Of a stretch of 64,000 nt of DNA, positions 1-11,610 are shown piece by piece. The stretch's first letter is position 1. Every line of letters begins with the position of its first letter. The position numbers were made by a program, and so were the translations under genes. Origin of the DNA: Cryptomeria japonica (Eukaryota; Streptophyta; Pinopsida; Cupressales; Cupressaceae); contig NC_081407.1 of the NCBI RefSeq assembly GCF_030272615.1, positions 435,336,730-435,400,729 of the forward strand, given 5' to 3'. The notes below the pieces were generated by a model, which was not told the origin of the DNA, made no database searches, and saw only the letters and a list, made by a program, of their open reading frames with translations.

Positions 1-329
1 ATATATATATATTCTAATTTGATATAATATAATATAATCACCATTAAATATAATAATATTATTATTTAAGAATTAAATTTGATTTAATCTAAATCTTTTA
101 AAACTTATCAATTTTATGTATGTATATGTATGCATATATAACCATCTATTGTATTAAAATGAATGGGGTATTTACTAGATTTAAATTAATATGGTTTTAT
201 TTTTCATTATTGTATTTTCTTGTTTTTTTATATCATTTATATCTTGTTATTTTCTTGTTTTTCAGTTTTTCCTGGTTGATGTTTGGCCTTGATTTTGGTA
301 CTTTAATATTCTACTTTTTGAGGTTGTTT
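1..329. other. AT-rich DNA without a recognisable gene
   Basis: The stretch starts with an AT dinucleotide run and continues as T-rich sequence. The only open frame (120-332) encodes a Phe/Leu/Tyr-rich peptide of the kind any T-rich strand gives, so I do not call it a gene. Confidence 0.6.
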
Positions 330-991
330 TAGGATACATAGAAGGCTGCAAAAAAGGTGTCAATTCTTTTTGGTCTTGTTTCTCTTTGGAAATTTTATGG
401 TTGATATGGAAGTTCTGCAATGATGAGATTTTTAATCAAAATGAATGAGGACAAATTTGATAAATGGCTCGAAAAAGGTACTATTCCAGCCTAGATCGGA
501 GAAATCTCTCATGGTTTTACATGGGACATAGGAGATCCCACAAAGGCTCCATTTGAAAAGGCTCTATTCAACTTTATGCAGTTCCTAGAGGAGAGACAAA
601 AAAAGTTGGACCTCCATCTGAAGGAGGAAGATTTGTTGCGCTCCACACTTTCTCACCCTCACAAGGAGCAGTTACTTGATGGCCGATAGAAGTATGGATG
701 GAGGGGGATTTGGGATGGACTACCACATGCAGAGTTTCGGTTTATATACTTCATTTATGCTTTATGAAGTGCTGTTGATTCACTTTTTTGTCTTGAAAAT
801 CTTGTAACTATGGCATTTTGTAGCTAACTCTATGCTGTCAGGATAGTATGTTGTTTGTATCAATATTAATATCTACCCGTAACTATATTATCCTTTGTTG
901 TGGGGTTTTTCTGAGCATGACCTAGGCCCACGTTGACTATGATACTTTGTATCTTATGTGGTTATATTATAATCAATTCAAAAAAAAAAAA
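330..991 (+). mobile_element. 5'-truncated non-LTR retroposon remnant with poly(A) tail (probable LINE 3' end)
   Basis: An interrupted reading frame at about 424-690 encodes a charged, helix-prone peptide with in-frame stops. It is followed by about 300 bp of T-rich 3' UTR-like sequence and a run of 12 A at 980-991. A decayed coding end, a UTR and a terminal poly(A) are the usual shape of a 5'-truncated LINE. The UTR resembles in style, but not clearly in sequence, the 3' end of the LINE near 17.8 kb. I found no target-site duplication. It could also be a processed pseudogene of an unknown gene. Confidence 0.45.
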
Positions 992-1099
992 TTAATTAGA
1001 TTACGTTATATTCATATAATTTAATACTCTATCATTTATAGAATTAGATAATATTATAATATATCTTACTATTTCAAATACAACCTTATTTATCAAAAT

Positions 1100-1175
1100 C
1101 AAAATTAAAATCAAATTACAATACATATAATTTTAATCAAAATTAAAATCAAATTACAATACATATAATTTTAAC
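1100..1175. repeat. Tandem duplication of a 38-bp AT-rich unit
   Basis: Two adjacent, essentially identical 38-bp units lie at 1100-1137 and 1138-1175. Each begins CAAAATTAAAATC. No other function is visible. Confidence 0.85.
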
Positions 1176-1931
1176 CTTATGATTTTATTTTCATAAAGAA
1201 TATTAAGACGACAAATACTCACCACTAGACACTTATTTTAATTATTTTTAATTCATCTTCTATTTCTTCTCATCTCCCCTCACTATTTATGCAATCCAGA
1301 TCCTTGAGTGTGATCTCCACTATCTTTTTAATTTGAACCAAAAAAAAAACCCCAAAATTCAAACCAGAAAATGCACGTCAGAAAGGAATCGGTAATTTTC
1401 ACCAGAAATGTTAATACATTTGTGGTGGTCTAGTGGCAAACAAATACGTTTATTACGTTTTCCCTTTCCATCCAGCGTTTCAACCATGACGCCTTACCAT
1501 GTTCTTCGCATTGTGCCACAAACAAGATAAAATAAAAAATTAAGATTTCTCATTATTGTAATTTGTATAATTATTTAGATATATCTATTTTTAATTGACT
1601 AAAATAATGTTGGTAGTGTTCTAATGTGAAATCAGTTCACATTTTTATAAGTAAATAATAAAAAAAATTATAATTAAGTAGCAATGTATAGATTTTAATA
1701 GAGAAATTTTTAACAAAAAATTGATATAAATTTGACAATTACTTAATGTTAAAGTAATAATTAAATAAATTATTTAATTACTTTAAAATGTTTAAATATT
1801 TAAATCATATTTTTCACATTATTGAAAAGAAAAATAACCTTATTCAAATGTTAGAGACCTTCTCTCATGGAATCATTACATCTTAAGTAAATAAAATGGT
1901 TATTCACTAAACAATATAAATAAAATAAAAT

Positions 1932-2712
1932 AATTTTTAAATAATTATATTTTAAGTAAAACATAATTGCCATGTAAAGAAATATTTTTTGTTTATTTTC
2001 CCTTCTTAGAAATTCATTTAAGTAACACTTATAGACTGTTTGTTCTCTTTTCTTTTGGTTTTGGATTGCCCTAAGTTGTTGTAAATGGTAAACTTAAGGT
2101 GTGAATTAAAAATTTAGTGAATAAAATATAAAAATTAATAAAAATAATAGAAAACAATGATGTATAATAAAAAGAATGTCCATCTTAGATCATAAATTAT
2201 TAGTTTTATCATTAGCATACATGCATTTTGAAAAATCTAAGACTTCAATAAATTTTATATTAAAATATGGTGATGCATAATGGTTACTTACTGGATTGGC
2301 AATTTGAAACAAAAACAAGATTTCATATTATATTTAAGAATGCAAAATATAAAAAAAATTTTAAATAATTATATTTTAAGTAAAACATAATTATCATGTA
2401 AATAAATATTTTTGTTTATTATATAATGTATTTTTCTTTATTAGAAATTCATTTAAGCAACACTTATAGACTCTTTGTTCTCTTTTTTTTGGTTTTGGAT
2501 TGACCTAAGTCGTTGTAAATGGTAAACTTAAGTGTGAATTAAAAATTTAGTGAATAAAATATAAAAAATTAATAAAAATAATAGAAAACAGTGATGTATA
2601 ATAAAAGGAATGTCCATCTTAAATCATAAATTATTGGTTTTATCATTAGCATACATGCATTTTGAAAAATCTAAGACTTTAATAAATTTTATATTAAAAT
2701 ATGGTGATGCAT
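1932..2712. repeat. Direct duplication of a ~350-bp segment upstream of CAD
   Basis: Copy A (about 1932-2278) and copy B (about 2355-2712) match over almost their whole length with small indels and scattered substitutions. They are offset by about 424-434 bp and separated by about 75 bp. Both end in the same TGGTGATGCAT. A short open frame in copy B (2610-2861) has no recognisable motif. The rest of 992-3060 is AT-rich and holds nothing else I can name. Confidence 0.85.
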
Positions 2713-3079
2713 TTCATAATGATTACTATGATGGATTGGCAATTCCAAAACTTTTAATATATATTACTATCAGTTTTACCATTGCACCTTCATTTTTTGA
2801 TGCAAGCCCTAGTTATAAATATATGTGCCAATGGCATTACATAATAGATGTGAACCGTTAAATCCATACCACAATTATTAATTCTTTTAACAAAAAATAT
2901 TGGATACCATTTATAACTAAAGAAAAACAGTAACTTCAGACAGGCGGGCATATTTAAGGATTTAAAGTCACATCACCCAAAAGAGATTATGGAATGCAAG
3001 TCACATCAACCCAATACGTGTAAGGAGTGTACCTGAAACCTCTCTATTTCATACACTAATGGACACGAGCTCCAATCCA

Positions 3080-3114
3080 AACATGGACCCTCAACATGGA
3101 CCCTCATATAAATA
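3080..3114 (+). promoter_or_regulatory. Putative CAD core promoter: 13-bp direct repeat next to a TATA box
   Basis: A perfect 13-bp tandem repeat (AACATGGACCCTC at 3080-3092 and 3093-3105) runs directly into a TATAAATA box at about 3107-3114. The box lies about 125 bp before the CAD start codon, a plausible distance for a transcription start near 3140. An ACGTG core sits near 3016. Exact AC elements (ACCTACC or ACCAACC), common in lignin gene promoters, were not found in the 250 bp before the start. Confidence 0.55.
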
Positions 3115-3237
3115 AATAAATGATTGTCAATTAAATAAATTTGTCCTCTGTAAAATTATGATGCTCTCCATAGCAAGAAGCATATCTTGTAATCTACATA
3201 TACATTGTTTGCTTCGGAGCTACCATAACAGATAACC

Positions 3238-6046
3238 ATGGGTAGTGTGGAGCATGAGAAATGTGTTACAGGGTGGGCAGCAAGAGACTCTTCAGCCCAT
3301 TTGTCTCCTTACAACTTCACACTCAGGTGGGAAATACTACTTCTTACTGTTCCCATTAATGCTACATTCCATCTTCTTTCATAATTGAATGAATGCTCTG
3401 CATATGGCAGGAACCCAGGACCCCAAGATGTGGTGCTCAAAGTCATTTATTGTGGCATTTGTCACACTGATTTGCATCAGATCAGAAATGACTTGGGAAT
3501 ATCTCGTTATCCCATGGTCCCTGGGTAAATATCTTTACCTACATCCTGATGACTACCATAATCCATGTTATATTCAGTTTGGTGGTTTTTTGTTTTTGTA
3601 ATAATTGCATTCATGGCTGTTGTGGAATAGGCATGAAGTGGTGGGAGTTGTGACTGAACTTGGCAAGGAAGTGGAGAAGTTCAAGATAGGAGAGTATGTG
3701 GGTGTGGGGTGTATTGTTGGATCATGCAAGAGCTGTCAAGCCTGTGGTGGAAAAATGGAGCAGTATTGCATGAAGAAGATTTGGACCTACAATGATGTGT
3801 ACCCTGATGGCAATCCTACACAGGGAGGATTTGCAAGTGCTATGGTAGTTGATCAGATGTAAGTATTTCTCTGTGGGGGTATTATTTTGTGTTCCTTAAC
3901 ACTCTCTTCTGCTTCAGTGCAATTTGTTGGATATCTTTACTCACTTCTGAGTCACCACTATCACTTATTGATTCACCAATGGATATCTTGTAAATATTAA
4001 GATAAGACAACTCTAACAACTCTGGACCAAAAAGTTTTGCATATTTATTTGCAGAGATAAAGATAGCATATAGCATACCTTTTAAAGTTATTTATTACAG
4101 TAAAGGGGGCTGTAGGATCTTTGATTTCAATAACTAATCTTTTTTTTTGTCTGAAATTACTTAATTGTGGGCACATAGAAAGGAGATTTGCTTATCTTTT
4201 ATTTTATTATAGTCAGTGCTTACACAACTTACAGTTTCTTTCCACTTCAGAGTCATTCCCCACCGTTAGATATTAATTCTGCAACCCACTGTGTGTATCT
4301 TGGAACTGAAATTACATTTTTTTTTTCTTATATTGCATAACCCAGTATGCCTTGTTCAATCATTTACATTATCCCAATTTTCTGCAACCCATCGTTTGTA
4401 TGCTGAAATTGGAATTAGAAGCTTTTTCTTATATCGTATAATCTGTTGTGATTTTTTCAATTATTTAGATTTTCTCACTTTTCTTGAAGTCCTATGCTAC
4501 AACCGTTAGATCTGTGCACTCTTTTCAGCATCAGTTCAATTATTTGATTACTCACTTTTCTTAAGCAACAGATCCCTGCTCTTACATTTTGATTCTGCAT
4601 TATTTCCTTATTCTGATTTAATTTGGATCATTTGTAGTCTAGTCAGACCGATCTTCCCGCCATCATAGTTATGTTTGTGTAAAACAATAATTTTTTGAGA
4701 TGGTGCAGGTTTGTGGTTCATATCCCTGAAAGTCTACCTCTTGAACAAGCTGCACCACTGTTATGTGCTGGGGTTACAGTCTACAGTCCAATGAAGCACT
4801 TTGCAATGACAGAGCCTGGCAAGAGATGTGGAATATTGGGGTTAGGGGGTGTAGGTCACATTGGTGTGAAGATTGCCAAGGCCCTTGGGCATCATGTGAC
4901 TGTTATTAGTTCCTCTGATAACAAGAGAAAAGAGGCACTTGAAGTCCTTGGTGCAGACGAATACGTTGTTAGCAAAGACACCATCCAGATGCAGGTATGC
5001 TTTTAATGGCTTATCTTAATAACAATGAGACTCTGTGGGTAACAATTGTCAAATAATGCTGGGTCATTAAGCGTAAACACTTGAAAGCTTTGTCAATCTC
5101 TAAGAAGATTTTGAAAGTGCAAGTCCCTTGGTTTATCTGTAAGCATCCTTCTCCTCTACTAGCATCACTTAGTAAGGCTAATTTACTTTGGGGTCCATGT
5201 GCTAGCATTCTTCTTTTCCTCTATACTAACATCACCTAGCAAAGCTAGGGCACTTTGGGTTCCCTGGTTTGATGTGCTAGCATTTTTATTGTCTAATATA
5301 CATACATAGCCTAGCAAAGCTAAAGCACTTTGAGGTTCTTTTGTAAATGCAAATGTTGTAAAATTTGAAGCTTCAATAAGGTACAGTGACTTATTTCTTG
5401 ATTTTCTGTCACATTGCTATATATCTAATGTCCATCTGTACTGCAGGGAGCAGCAGAGAGCCTGGATTACATACTAGACACCATTCCAGCATGCCATCCA
5501 ATGGAACCATATCTTTCCCTGTTGAAGATCAATGGAAAATTGATTATGCTTGGGGTTGCTAAGGAGCCATTCACCTTTTCCTCTAACCGTTTAATCCTTG
5601 GTAAATTTCTCAGCTTTATAGTTGAATACATTATTTCACTTAGAAATTCCCCCCTATTTTCAAAATTTCCCCCGACCCCATCCACTTAACAGTATCCTAT
5701 GTTTTCAAGTGACCATGCAAATGAACTAGTTGAATCTCTTTTGGGTGTATGTGGTGTGGGTTCTGAATATGGATTTTTTTTAACAAATTGTATAAAATTT
5801 ACAGGAAGGAAGAGCATAAGTGGGAGTTTCATTGGCAGCATGGAGGAAACACAGGAAACTCTAAATTTCTGTGCAGAGAAGAAAGTTTCATGCCAGATTG
5901 AGATTGTGGGCATGGACTACCTGAACGAAGCGATGGAAAGACTAGATAAGAATGATGTTCGTTACAGATTTGTGGTTGACGTGGGTGCTAGCAATCTGGA
6001 TAAGGAACAAAGTTTATCATCCTCCATAAAAGGTCAATATGCATAG
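3238..6046 (+). CDS. CAD: Cinnamyl alcohol dehydrogenase (NADP-dependent), six exons, apparently intact
   Basis: Exons: 3238-3326, 3411-3524, 3631-3858, 4709-4994, 5447-5600, 5805-6046. All introns are GT-AG, and the joined 1,113 nt are open (370 residues plus TAG). It is a zinc-dependent medium-chain dehydrogenase that reduces hydroxycinnamaldehydes to monolignols for lignin, in the cytosol. Catalytic zinc ligands are Cys47, His69-Glu70 (GHEVVG) and Cys163. Structural zinc ligands are Cys100, 103, 106 and 114. The dinucleotide loop is GLGGVG (188-193), and Ser211-Ser213 with Lys216 suits NADP. In the numbering of Arabidopsis CAD5, pocket residues Thr49, Gln53, Leu58, Cys95, Trp119, Val276, Leu290, Phe299 and Ile300 are kept, as in true lignin CADs. 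Residues 60, 286 and 289 are Ile, Asn and Ile. The C-terminus is about 13 residues longer than in pine CAD. The start ATGGGTAGTG gives the usual N-terminus. Expression cannot be judged from sequence. Confidence 0.93.
4279..4485 (+). repeat. Tandem duplication (~102 bp) inside CAD intron 3
   Basis: Two diverged copies begin TCTGCAACCCA at 4279 and 4381 and continue in parallel through a T-rich tract. They lie wholly inside the 850-bp intron 3 (3859-4708) and do not touch a splice site. Confidence 0.65.
5145..5340 (+). repeat. Three imperfect ~65-75-bp repeats inside CAD intron 4
   Basis: Three copies of a unit containing GTGCTAGCAT, a T-rich stretch, CATCACCTAGCAAAGCTA and GCACTTTG follow one another in intron 4 (4995-5446). 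The CTAGCAAAGCTA part is close to palindromic. Confidence 0.65.
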
Positions 6047-7260
6047 GGTTTTGTCCTCTTAAGGTTTCTGAACTGGGTTAGACTATGTTTCATTACTTAT
6101 AGCTATATTTAACCTGTCAAACGTTTATTAGAGTTCCGTGCAAACATGTCTAATATTGACTCTTTGTGTTTGGTCTTCTGGGGAGCATTCAGATATCAAA
6201 TCCAGAAGTGAGTGTGTCAATTAATCATATTTAATGGACTTATCACAATCCATAGCTTTCCTGGAATTGAAGTGAATTATCTAGTGGACGTGAGAATATG
6301 GGTAAAATGCCTTAACAATTCATCTCAGGTCTGAAAATCACCAGTATTAAAAAATTAAATTTGAAAACATGGACACAAGGCTAAGGGCAAATGAAATCAA
6401 ATAAGGTTTTTCGGTATTACCAAATGCTTTGAACTTTGGGTCATGCTCTCTAACGAATATGAATAAATGAATCTAAAGATTTATCTCAGGTCCATGACAA
6501 ATTAAATCAAAGAATTATTTAGAATTTGGATGCAGGGCTACAGATTGATACAATTGTAAGGGGGTTTTAGTTCCAAAACCTACCTCCAACTTAAAACATG
6601 TTTATTAGTGGATGCAAGAAAACAATTCAATCTGCAATAATAACATCTCTCTTCTGCAACAGAGACAAGACAATAATCAACCAAACAAAATATTATACAA
6701 AAACTATGGATTCAAGAGAAAAGATACATTGGCCAAGTTACTTATAGCTGTAGGATTCATGTTCCAGAATTTACTAATTAAGTCCCTGGCTTTACCAATG
6801 TTCCATCTAATTGGTAATGAGATCATACTTTTATTTGAGGAAAAGTACAGGCATTTCCTCCATGAACAGGTTGCACTACAATATTATATTTCTGAACATA
6901 ATTATGTTCAACAAATTGAGCATCCACGACATCATTTAAATATTGCCATTTTTCTCCAATTTTATTATCTAGGATTTATGCTTCACATTTTAGTTTATTA
7001 TCTCCAACTTAGGATTCAAATATCAGGATCTAGAATTTAGAGTTAAAAGTAGTGTTAAATGTTTAGGGTTTAGTGTGCAAGATAAATTTTAAGTATATGC
7101 ATATATATACTTAAATTTTATCTATATTTTATTTTATTTTTAGGGAAGAAAAAAATCATTCATTTAAAAAAGTATTGTTTATGTATGATTAAATTATTAC
7201 TTGTTTCCTATTAAAGGGGTAAAGTAACAAATTTTGATAAGACTGTGTAAACTCAAAACT
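6047..7260. other. CAD 3' flank and AT-rich spacer
   Basis: The first few hundred bases should include the CAD 3' UTR, but no clear polyadenylation signal stands out. A 142-codon open frame at 6612-7040 has no recognisable domain and lies in AT-rich sequence with local repeats, so it is not called. Nothing else is recognised. Confidence 0.5.
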
Positions 7261-7285
7261 AGGGGAAGCATCGACGAAAGCATAG

Positions 7286-8260
7286 CTAATTCACAAGAAA
7301 ACAACAAACAATCACGTTTTGGAAGGACCTAGAACTAATACACGGATGCAACAAAACTACCAACATAAACATTGTTTTGAAGAGACTATAAACATTGTAC
7401 AATGAGGCTACAACAAGGCTACCAAACAAAACATACTCTGAAAGCAACCTACACAACCCCAAGCCTCGTCCTAGCATTTTGTGCACCTTTGACTTGGGTG
7501 TGGGAAACACAAGCATGTTTAGGAGAAGCTATCTTCCTTCTTTGAATAATATTCCACAAGACATCATCCTCCAAAGACTCATGATGGGGGTAGAGGAGAA
7601 ATCTAGACTCAGTTGAATACCTCAATTCAACGAAGCTTTCATAGGCACAAAAAAGGAGTTGAATGTTGTGTTGAAACCTTAAGAAGAGTGGGAATAAAAG
7701 ACTCAACACTCAGTGGTAGGAAGTCCAAAGGTGGGGTGGGTATTATTAGGCCCCGAGAAGGCAATCCAACAAGAGAAAACTCTAAAAACTAAGCATCCCT
7801 AAGGGACGGGGCCACCAAAGGCTCAAAATCATCAAAATCAAAATTGAGAGTCAAATTGTCATGGAAGACATTCCTTCACCAATTTGCATTACCCTTCTTG
7901 CAATGAGAACAAGAGCATTCCAAAGAAAGGTATCTTATAGCAAAGCATCTCTTATAGTGAAAGGGAAGGCCCTTGTAATCAAGTATTTGAATCCACAATC
8001 TATCCCCAACAAGCAAAACAATGTCTCCAAGGAAATCATTAGAGATTTTAATGTCCGTGAGAATGTGGGCATAAGCAATATGGTCGAAGTTTGATGACAA
8101 TGCATCCCCTTGTAAAATATAACCAAGAGCATTGCCAATAGACTCAAAATAAGAAACTTTTTGAAATGAAGAGGGAGATTAGGCATGTGCACAAAGATGG
8201 GGGACCAAAAGTGGGCACAACTACTTTTTGGTCCATGCAAACAAAAATGTGTTGTTAAAA
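7286..8260 (-). pseudogene. Decayed LINE ORF1 (DUF4283/zinc-knuckle type) remnant
   Basis: Read on the minus strand, several overlapping frames joined by frameshifts show the pattern of plant L1 ORF1 proteins. There is a W-P-F-x-M-x-NLPLHF motif near 8190-8240, then an ESIGNALGYIL-like stretch near 8120-8150. A DYKGLPFHYKRC motif with a following Cys pair near 7880-7960 is the remains of the RNA-binding zinc knuckle. The normal role is a nucleic-acid-binding chaperone for LINE RNA. It is broken and no reverse transcriptase follows it, so this is an orphan fragment. Confidence 0.6.
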
Positions 8261-8879
8261 TCTAGAGAAAAGGAATTTGAGCTTAACCCCGTTTCTTGCA
8301 AGCCCTAACACGAGCAAGGAAAAGCTTGAGTGCATTTATGAGATCTTGGAGGGATGCAAGCTAGCACATGCCACCATGATACGAATGAGGTTATAGAGGT
8401 AAGGATTTTATGTTTTTAGTGGTTTAAAGTAGAATAAATTTGTTTACATTTATTTTTTAAAGATTTTTTTAATTCGAGGAATTAAAAATCCTTTAACACC
8501 CCCAAATATACTAATTCCCTAAATGATGTGGAAGGAATCCCTATTGAAGAGTAAGTAGAGACTAACCCATAAGAGAGAATTTGTGTGAAGCCATTATTGG
8601 GAAGAAGCAAGGGAAAGGAATTTTGGAAATCCCAAGTTCTTGTTAGTCTATGTATTATAGACATACTATATTTTTCTCATAATAACGTGATACTTGTAGT
8701 GTTATTTGACCTTTTTGGTTTTCCCACCATAAATCTTTGTGGTCCTTGGTAATGGTGTTATTTAAAAAATTTCATTGTATCTCTACTTTAAGTGAAATAT
8801 ATGTCTTGTGCAAATTAATTATCACACCTAAATATCTAAGGTTCCTAATAGTTTTCATAGACACTAATCTCAACAAGGA
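8261..8879. other. Spacer without recognisable features
   Basis: No gene, LTR or structured repeat was recognised. Short open frames on the minus strand (for example 8482-8664) have no motif. Confidence 0.4.
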
Positions 8880-9285
8880 TACACAAAAGACAAAAAAAAA
8901 TTAAACAGATGAAACCAAACACCCATCTAGGGATCCAGAGCAAATACAAATTAACAATTATATGCAGATACAAACACAAAAGATGAAGAAAAATGCATAA
9001 CACAGATAACACAGAGATTTAACATGTGATTCACCCAAGATGGGCTACATCCACAGAACACAATCGTCCAATCTTTTCTTATTATCCAGTAAATCAGTGC
9101 AACACCATTACAATGCCTTTTTACATTCCAGCCGCTTATAACAAGCAATTTTTAGGGTTTTTTTCAACAAAAATGACAATTTTTTTCCTCGAGGTATGTG
9201 CCCCCAAACCTCGCCAAGGATACATAGCCAGTGTACAGTACTTGCATGATCAGTCACCACATATCAACAATCTTCCACTTGGAGA
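8880..9285 (-). mobile_element. Ty1/copia-type LTR fragment with polypurine tract
   Basis: On the minus strand a polypurine tract (AAGTGGAAGAT, about 9270-9285) is followed directly by TGTTGATATG, a typical copia 3' LTR start, at 9269. The LTR-like sequence continues to roughly 8880. No internal coding region is attached, so only the 3' end of an element remains. The LTR end is not sharply defined. Confidence 0.5.
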
Positions 9286-9289
9286 CTGA

Positions 9290-9814
9290 TCAGGCTCCAC
9301 ACCAACACACTAGACTCCATTCCAAATAAATTGGGCCAATGATATTATTCAATATATAAATTATACTTAATTTACTTCTCTAATCATCAAAATTATGTAG
9401 AATTTAACTAAAAATTTCCTAAAATAGGCACTTATTTTTAGTAATGTAGATCAATGTTGACAATGGCATCCTCATCCTCATCAAAATCTCCTAGTTGTGA
9501 TTTGTCCTTTTTCAATGCTCCTAGCAGGAACGACCACTTGATGGTTGGAAATATGTGTTGAATTCATTAGGCCTATGACCCAATAAAGGTGCTTCCATCA
9601 AATAATGTGTATTTTGTGACTCTCTAGTGTTATCTCAATCTATTGAAAGTTTTGAGTTGAAAGTACATAATCCTTATTTGGTAGAATCATTTCTCAAATA
9701 GATACTATGCTATAGGTTAGTTCTCTTTCTCCCATAATATAGATTTGGTTTGGAAATGGGTTATTTATATTTGGAAAACTAAATGAAACTTGTCGAAGGC
9801 ATATGCTTTTATTC
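9290..9814. other. Spacer left of the solo LTR
   Basis: AT-rich sequence with no recognised coding motif. It was tested as a continuation of the copia RT interrupted by the solo LTR and does not match in any plus-strand frame over its last 215 bp. Confidence 0.4.
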
Positions 9815-9819
9815 CACAT

Positions 9820-10714
9820 TGTAAGGAAGTTAAGTAGCGTAACAACTTCCTACACTAACCTTGAGAGGAGGGTAATGTAAATATTTTTACAGATCATTAC
9901 AACAGTTATAGAAACTTAACAGAAATAGACACAATAACATGCATACCATAACACAATGATTTATGTGGGGAAAACCCTTTCGAGAGAAAAACCCCACACT
10001 CCAAAAGCAGCTCAAAATATTATTCAGCAATCAATAACATACAATATACTTGCAAAGCAAGCTCTTCGTAGGAATACCACTAATTAGAGATTCAAAGGTA
10101 ACTCAATCGTCAGAAGACTCTTACACACAACTTCTATCTCATGCACCTCATATATAGGAGATACAATACAAGAAATTGTCAAATGGTATTACAAAACCAT
10201 GGGCTAAAACCACCCAATAAAGTAGAGCCGACCTTATCTCCCTTCTAGATGCCCTATGATGTGTTAAAACACACATCAACACATTTCCCTCCCTTTTACA
10301 ACTCATTTATGTGTCTGATACATTTTATATTTCCAATTTCAGGAGTACAAACTTCCAAAGGCCATAACTTGAGAATCGTGTGTCCTAATGACGAACCGTT
10401 TGAAGCGCCAGAAAGATCACAAAGTTCTCTATTGCCTCATAAAATGCTACATCATTTACACCCAATTTTTAGGGTGTTTTTGGGCCTTTAAAGTTCTCAA
10501 AATTAAATTTAAACTTTTCATTGCACCCCTCCAAAACAAAAACTTTAATATCTTCAAAACTAGTTGTGATCATGTGACGTAACTTTACCGGAATGCTTAT
10601 CTAGCTAGCCAAAAGCTTCGAGAAAAATTTCGCACCATTTTGTGTTCAAATGAAAACTTACTATAAATAGTAACCTCATGAAAATGCAAGGTTGATACAC
10701 CATTTTTCCCAACA
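9820..10714 (-). mobile_element. Ty1/copia solo LTR with perfect 5-bp target duplication
   Basis: The 895-bp sequence starts TGTTGGG and ends TTACA on the minus strand (TG...CA ends). It is flanked by CACAT at 9815-9819 and 10715-10719. It is related in layout and sequence to the LTR at 11623-12452, which lies in the opposite orientation. A single LTR with intact target duplications is the product of recombination between the two LTRs of a former complete element. Confidence 0.82.
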
Positions 10715-10764
10715 CACATTTCAATTCAAGAAGAATTGCTTAAAACCCTGGTGTAACTAAACAC

Positions 10765-11596
10765 ATTCTTGGGATGGAAATCAAAAGAGATAGAGTGAAC
10801 ATAAAACTATGGCTTGGCCAGAGTATGTCATTTCAATTTTATGGAAGTTGAACATGGGATCAAAGTTATCTAGTTCATATTGTCCAACATCCTAATCAGA
10901 AATGGAAGACATGAATAGAGTGCCTATAGTCAAAAGTTTTATGTCTGATATGGTTTACACTAGACCAAACATTGTCCAAGATGTGGGAGTTATTTATAGA
11001 TATATTATAATCCTAGTATATTTAATTGAGATGCAATTAAAATAATATTTATATGTTTAGAAGGTTCCTTATCATATTCCTTGTGTTATCATGGTAATTT
11101 TGTAGGAGATGAGAATTACCTTGATACTCAATGTTATGTGGATTTAAATTGGACAGGTGATGTTGATAGAAGACAATCCACTAGTGTTTGCATGTTTAAT
11201 TTATTTGGTGATTCAATTAGCTGGATGATTAAATGATAGGTTGTGATTTTTTTGTCCAGTACTAAAGCTAAGTATACAATAGCTACTCATTCTTGTCAAG
11301 GATCCATTTGTCTTAAGAGATAATGTTCAAACATCAAAATAAATTGAGGTACAATAATAATTTATTGTGATAGTTAGAGTATGATCTATATAGCTAAGAA
11401 CCCAACATTTCATGCTAAGACCAAGAACATTTATGTACATTATTATTTTTCCAAATATATGGTTAAGGATGCTAGGGTGAAGCTAGTTAAGGTAGAGGCT
11501 TTGAATAGTGTTGCAGATTTATTATATAAGCATGTGAGAATAGATAATTTTCAATGGCATTCAAAGTCTACAGGCCTCCTGATCTCTAACAATTAA
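10765..11596 (+). pseudogene. Ty1/copia pol remnant: end of reverse transcriptase plus RNase H
   Basis: Frames broken by stops show an LGMEIKRDR motif near 10771, a VYTRPNIVQDVGV motif near 10950, and then copia RNase H: YVDLNWTGD, ISWMIK, a degraded LSSTKAKY and FHAKTKNIYVHYYF. These are the last parts of a copia polyprotein, which normally copies element RNA and degrades the RNA strand. Gag, protease, integrase and most of the RT are missing. The remnant starts just right of the solo LTR, which probably inserted into or beside it. Confidence 0.78.
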
Positions 11597-11610
11597 ATTA
11601 TGGTATTCGA

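Noticed and set aside
120-332. 70-codon open frame
   Set aside because: Phe/Leu/Tyr-rich translation of T-rich DNA with no motif.
6612-7040. 142-codon open frame downstream of CAD
   Set aside because: No recognisable domain, AT-rich composition and local repeats; no splice or promoter context supports it.
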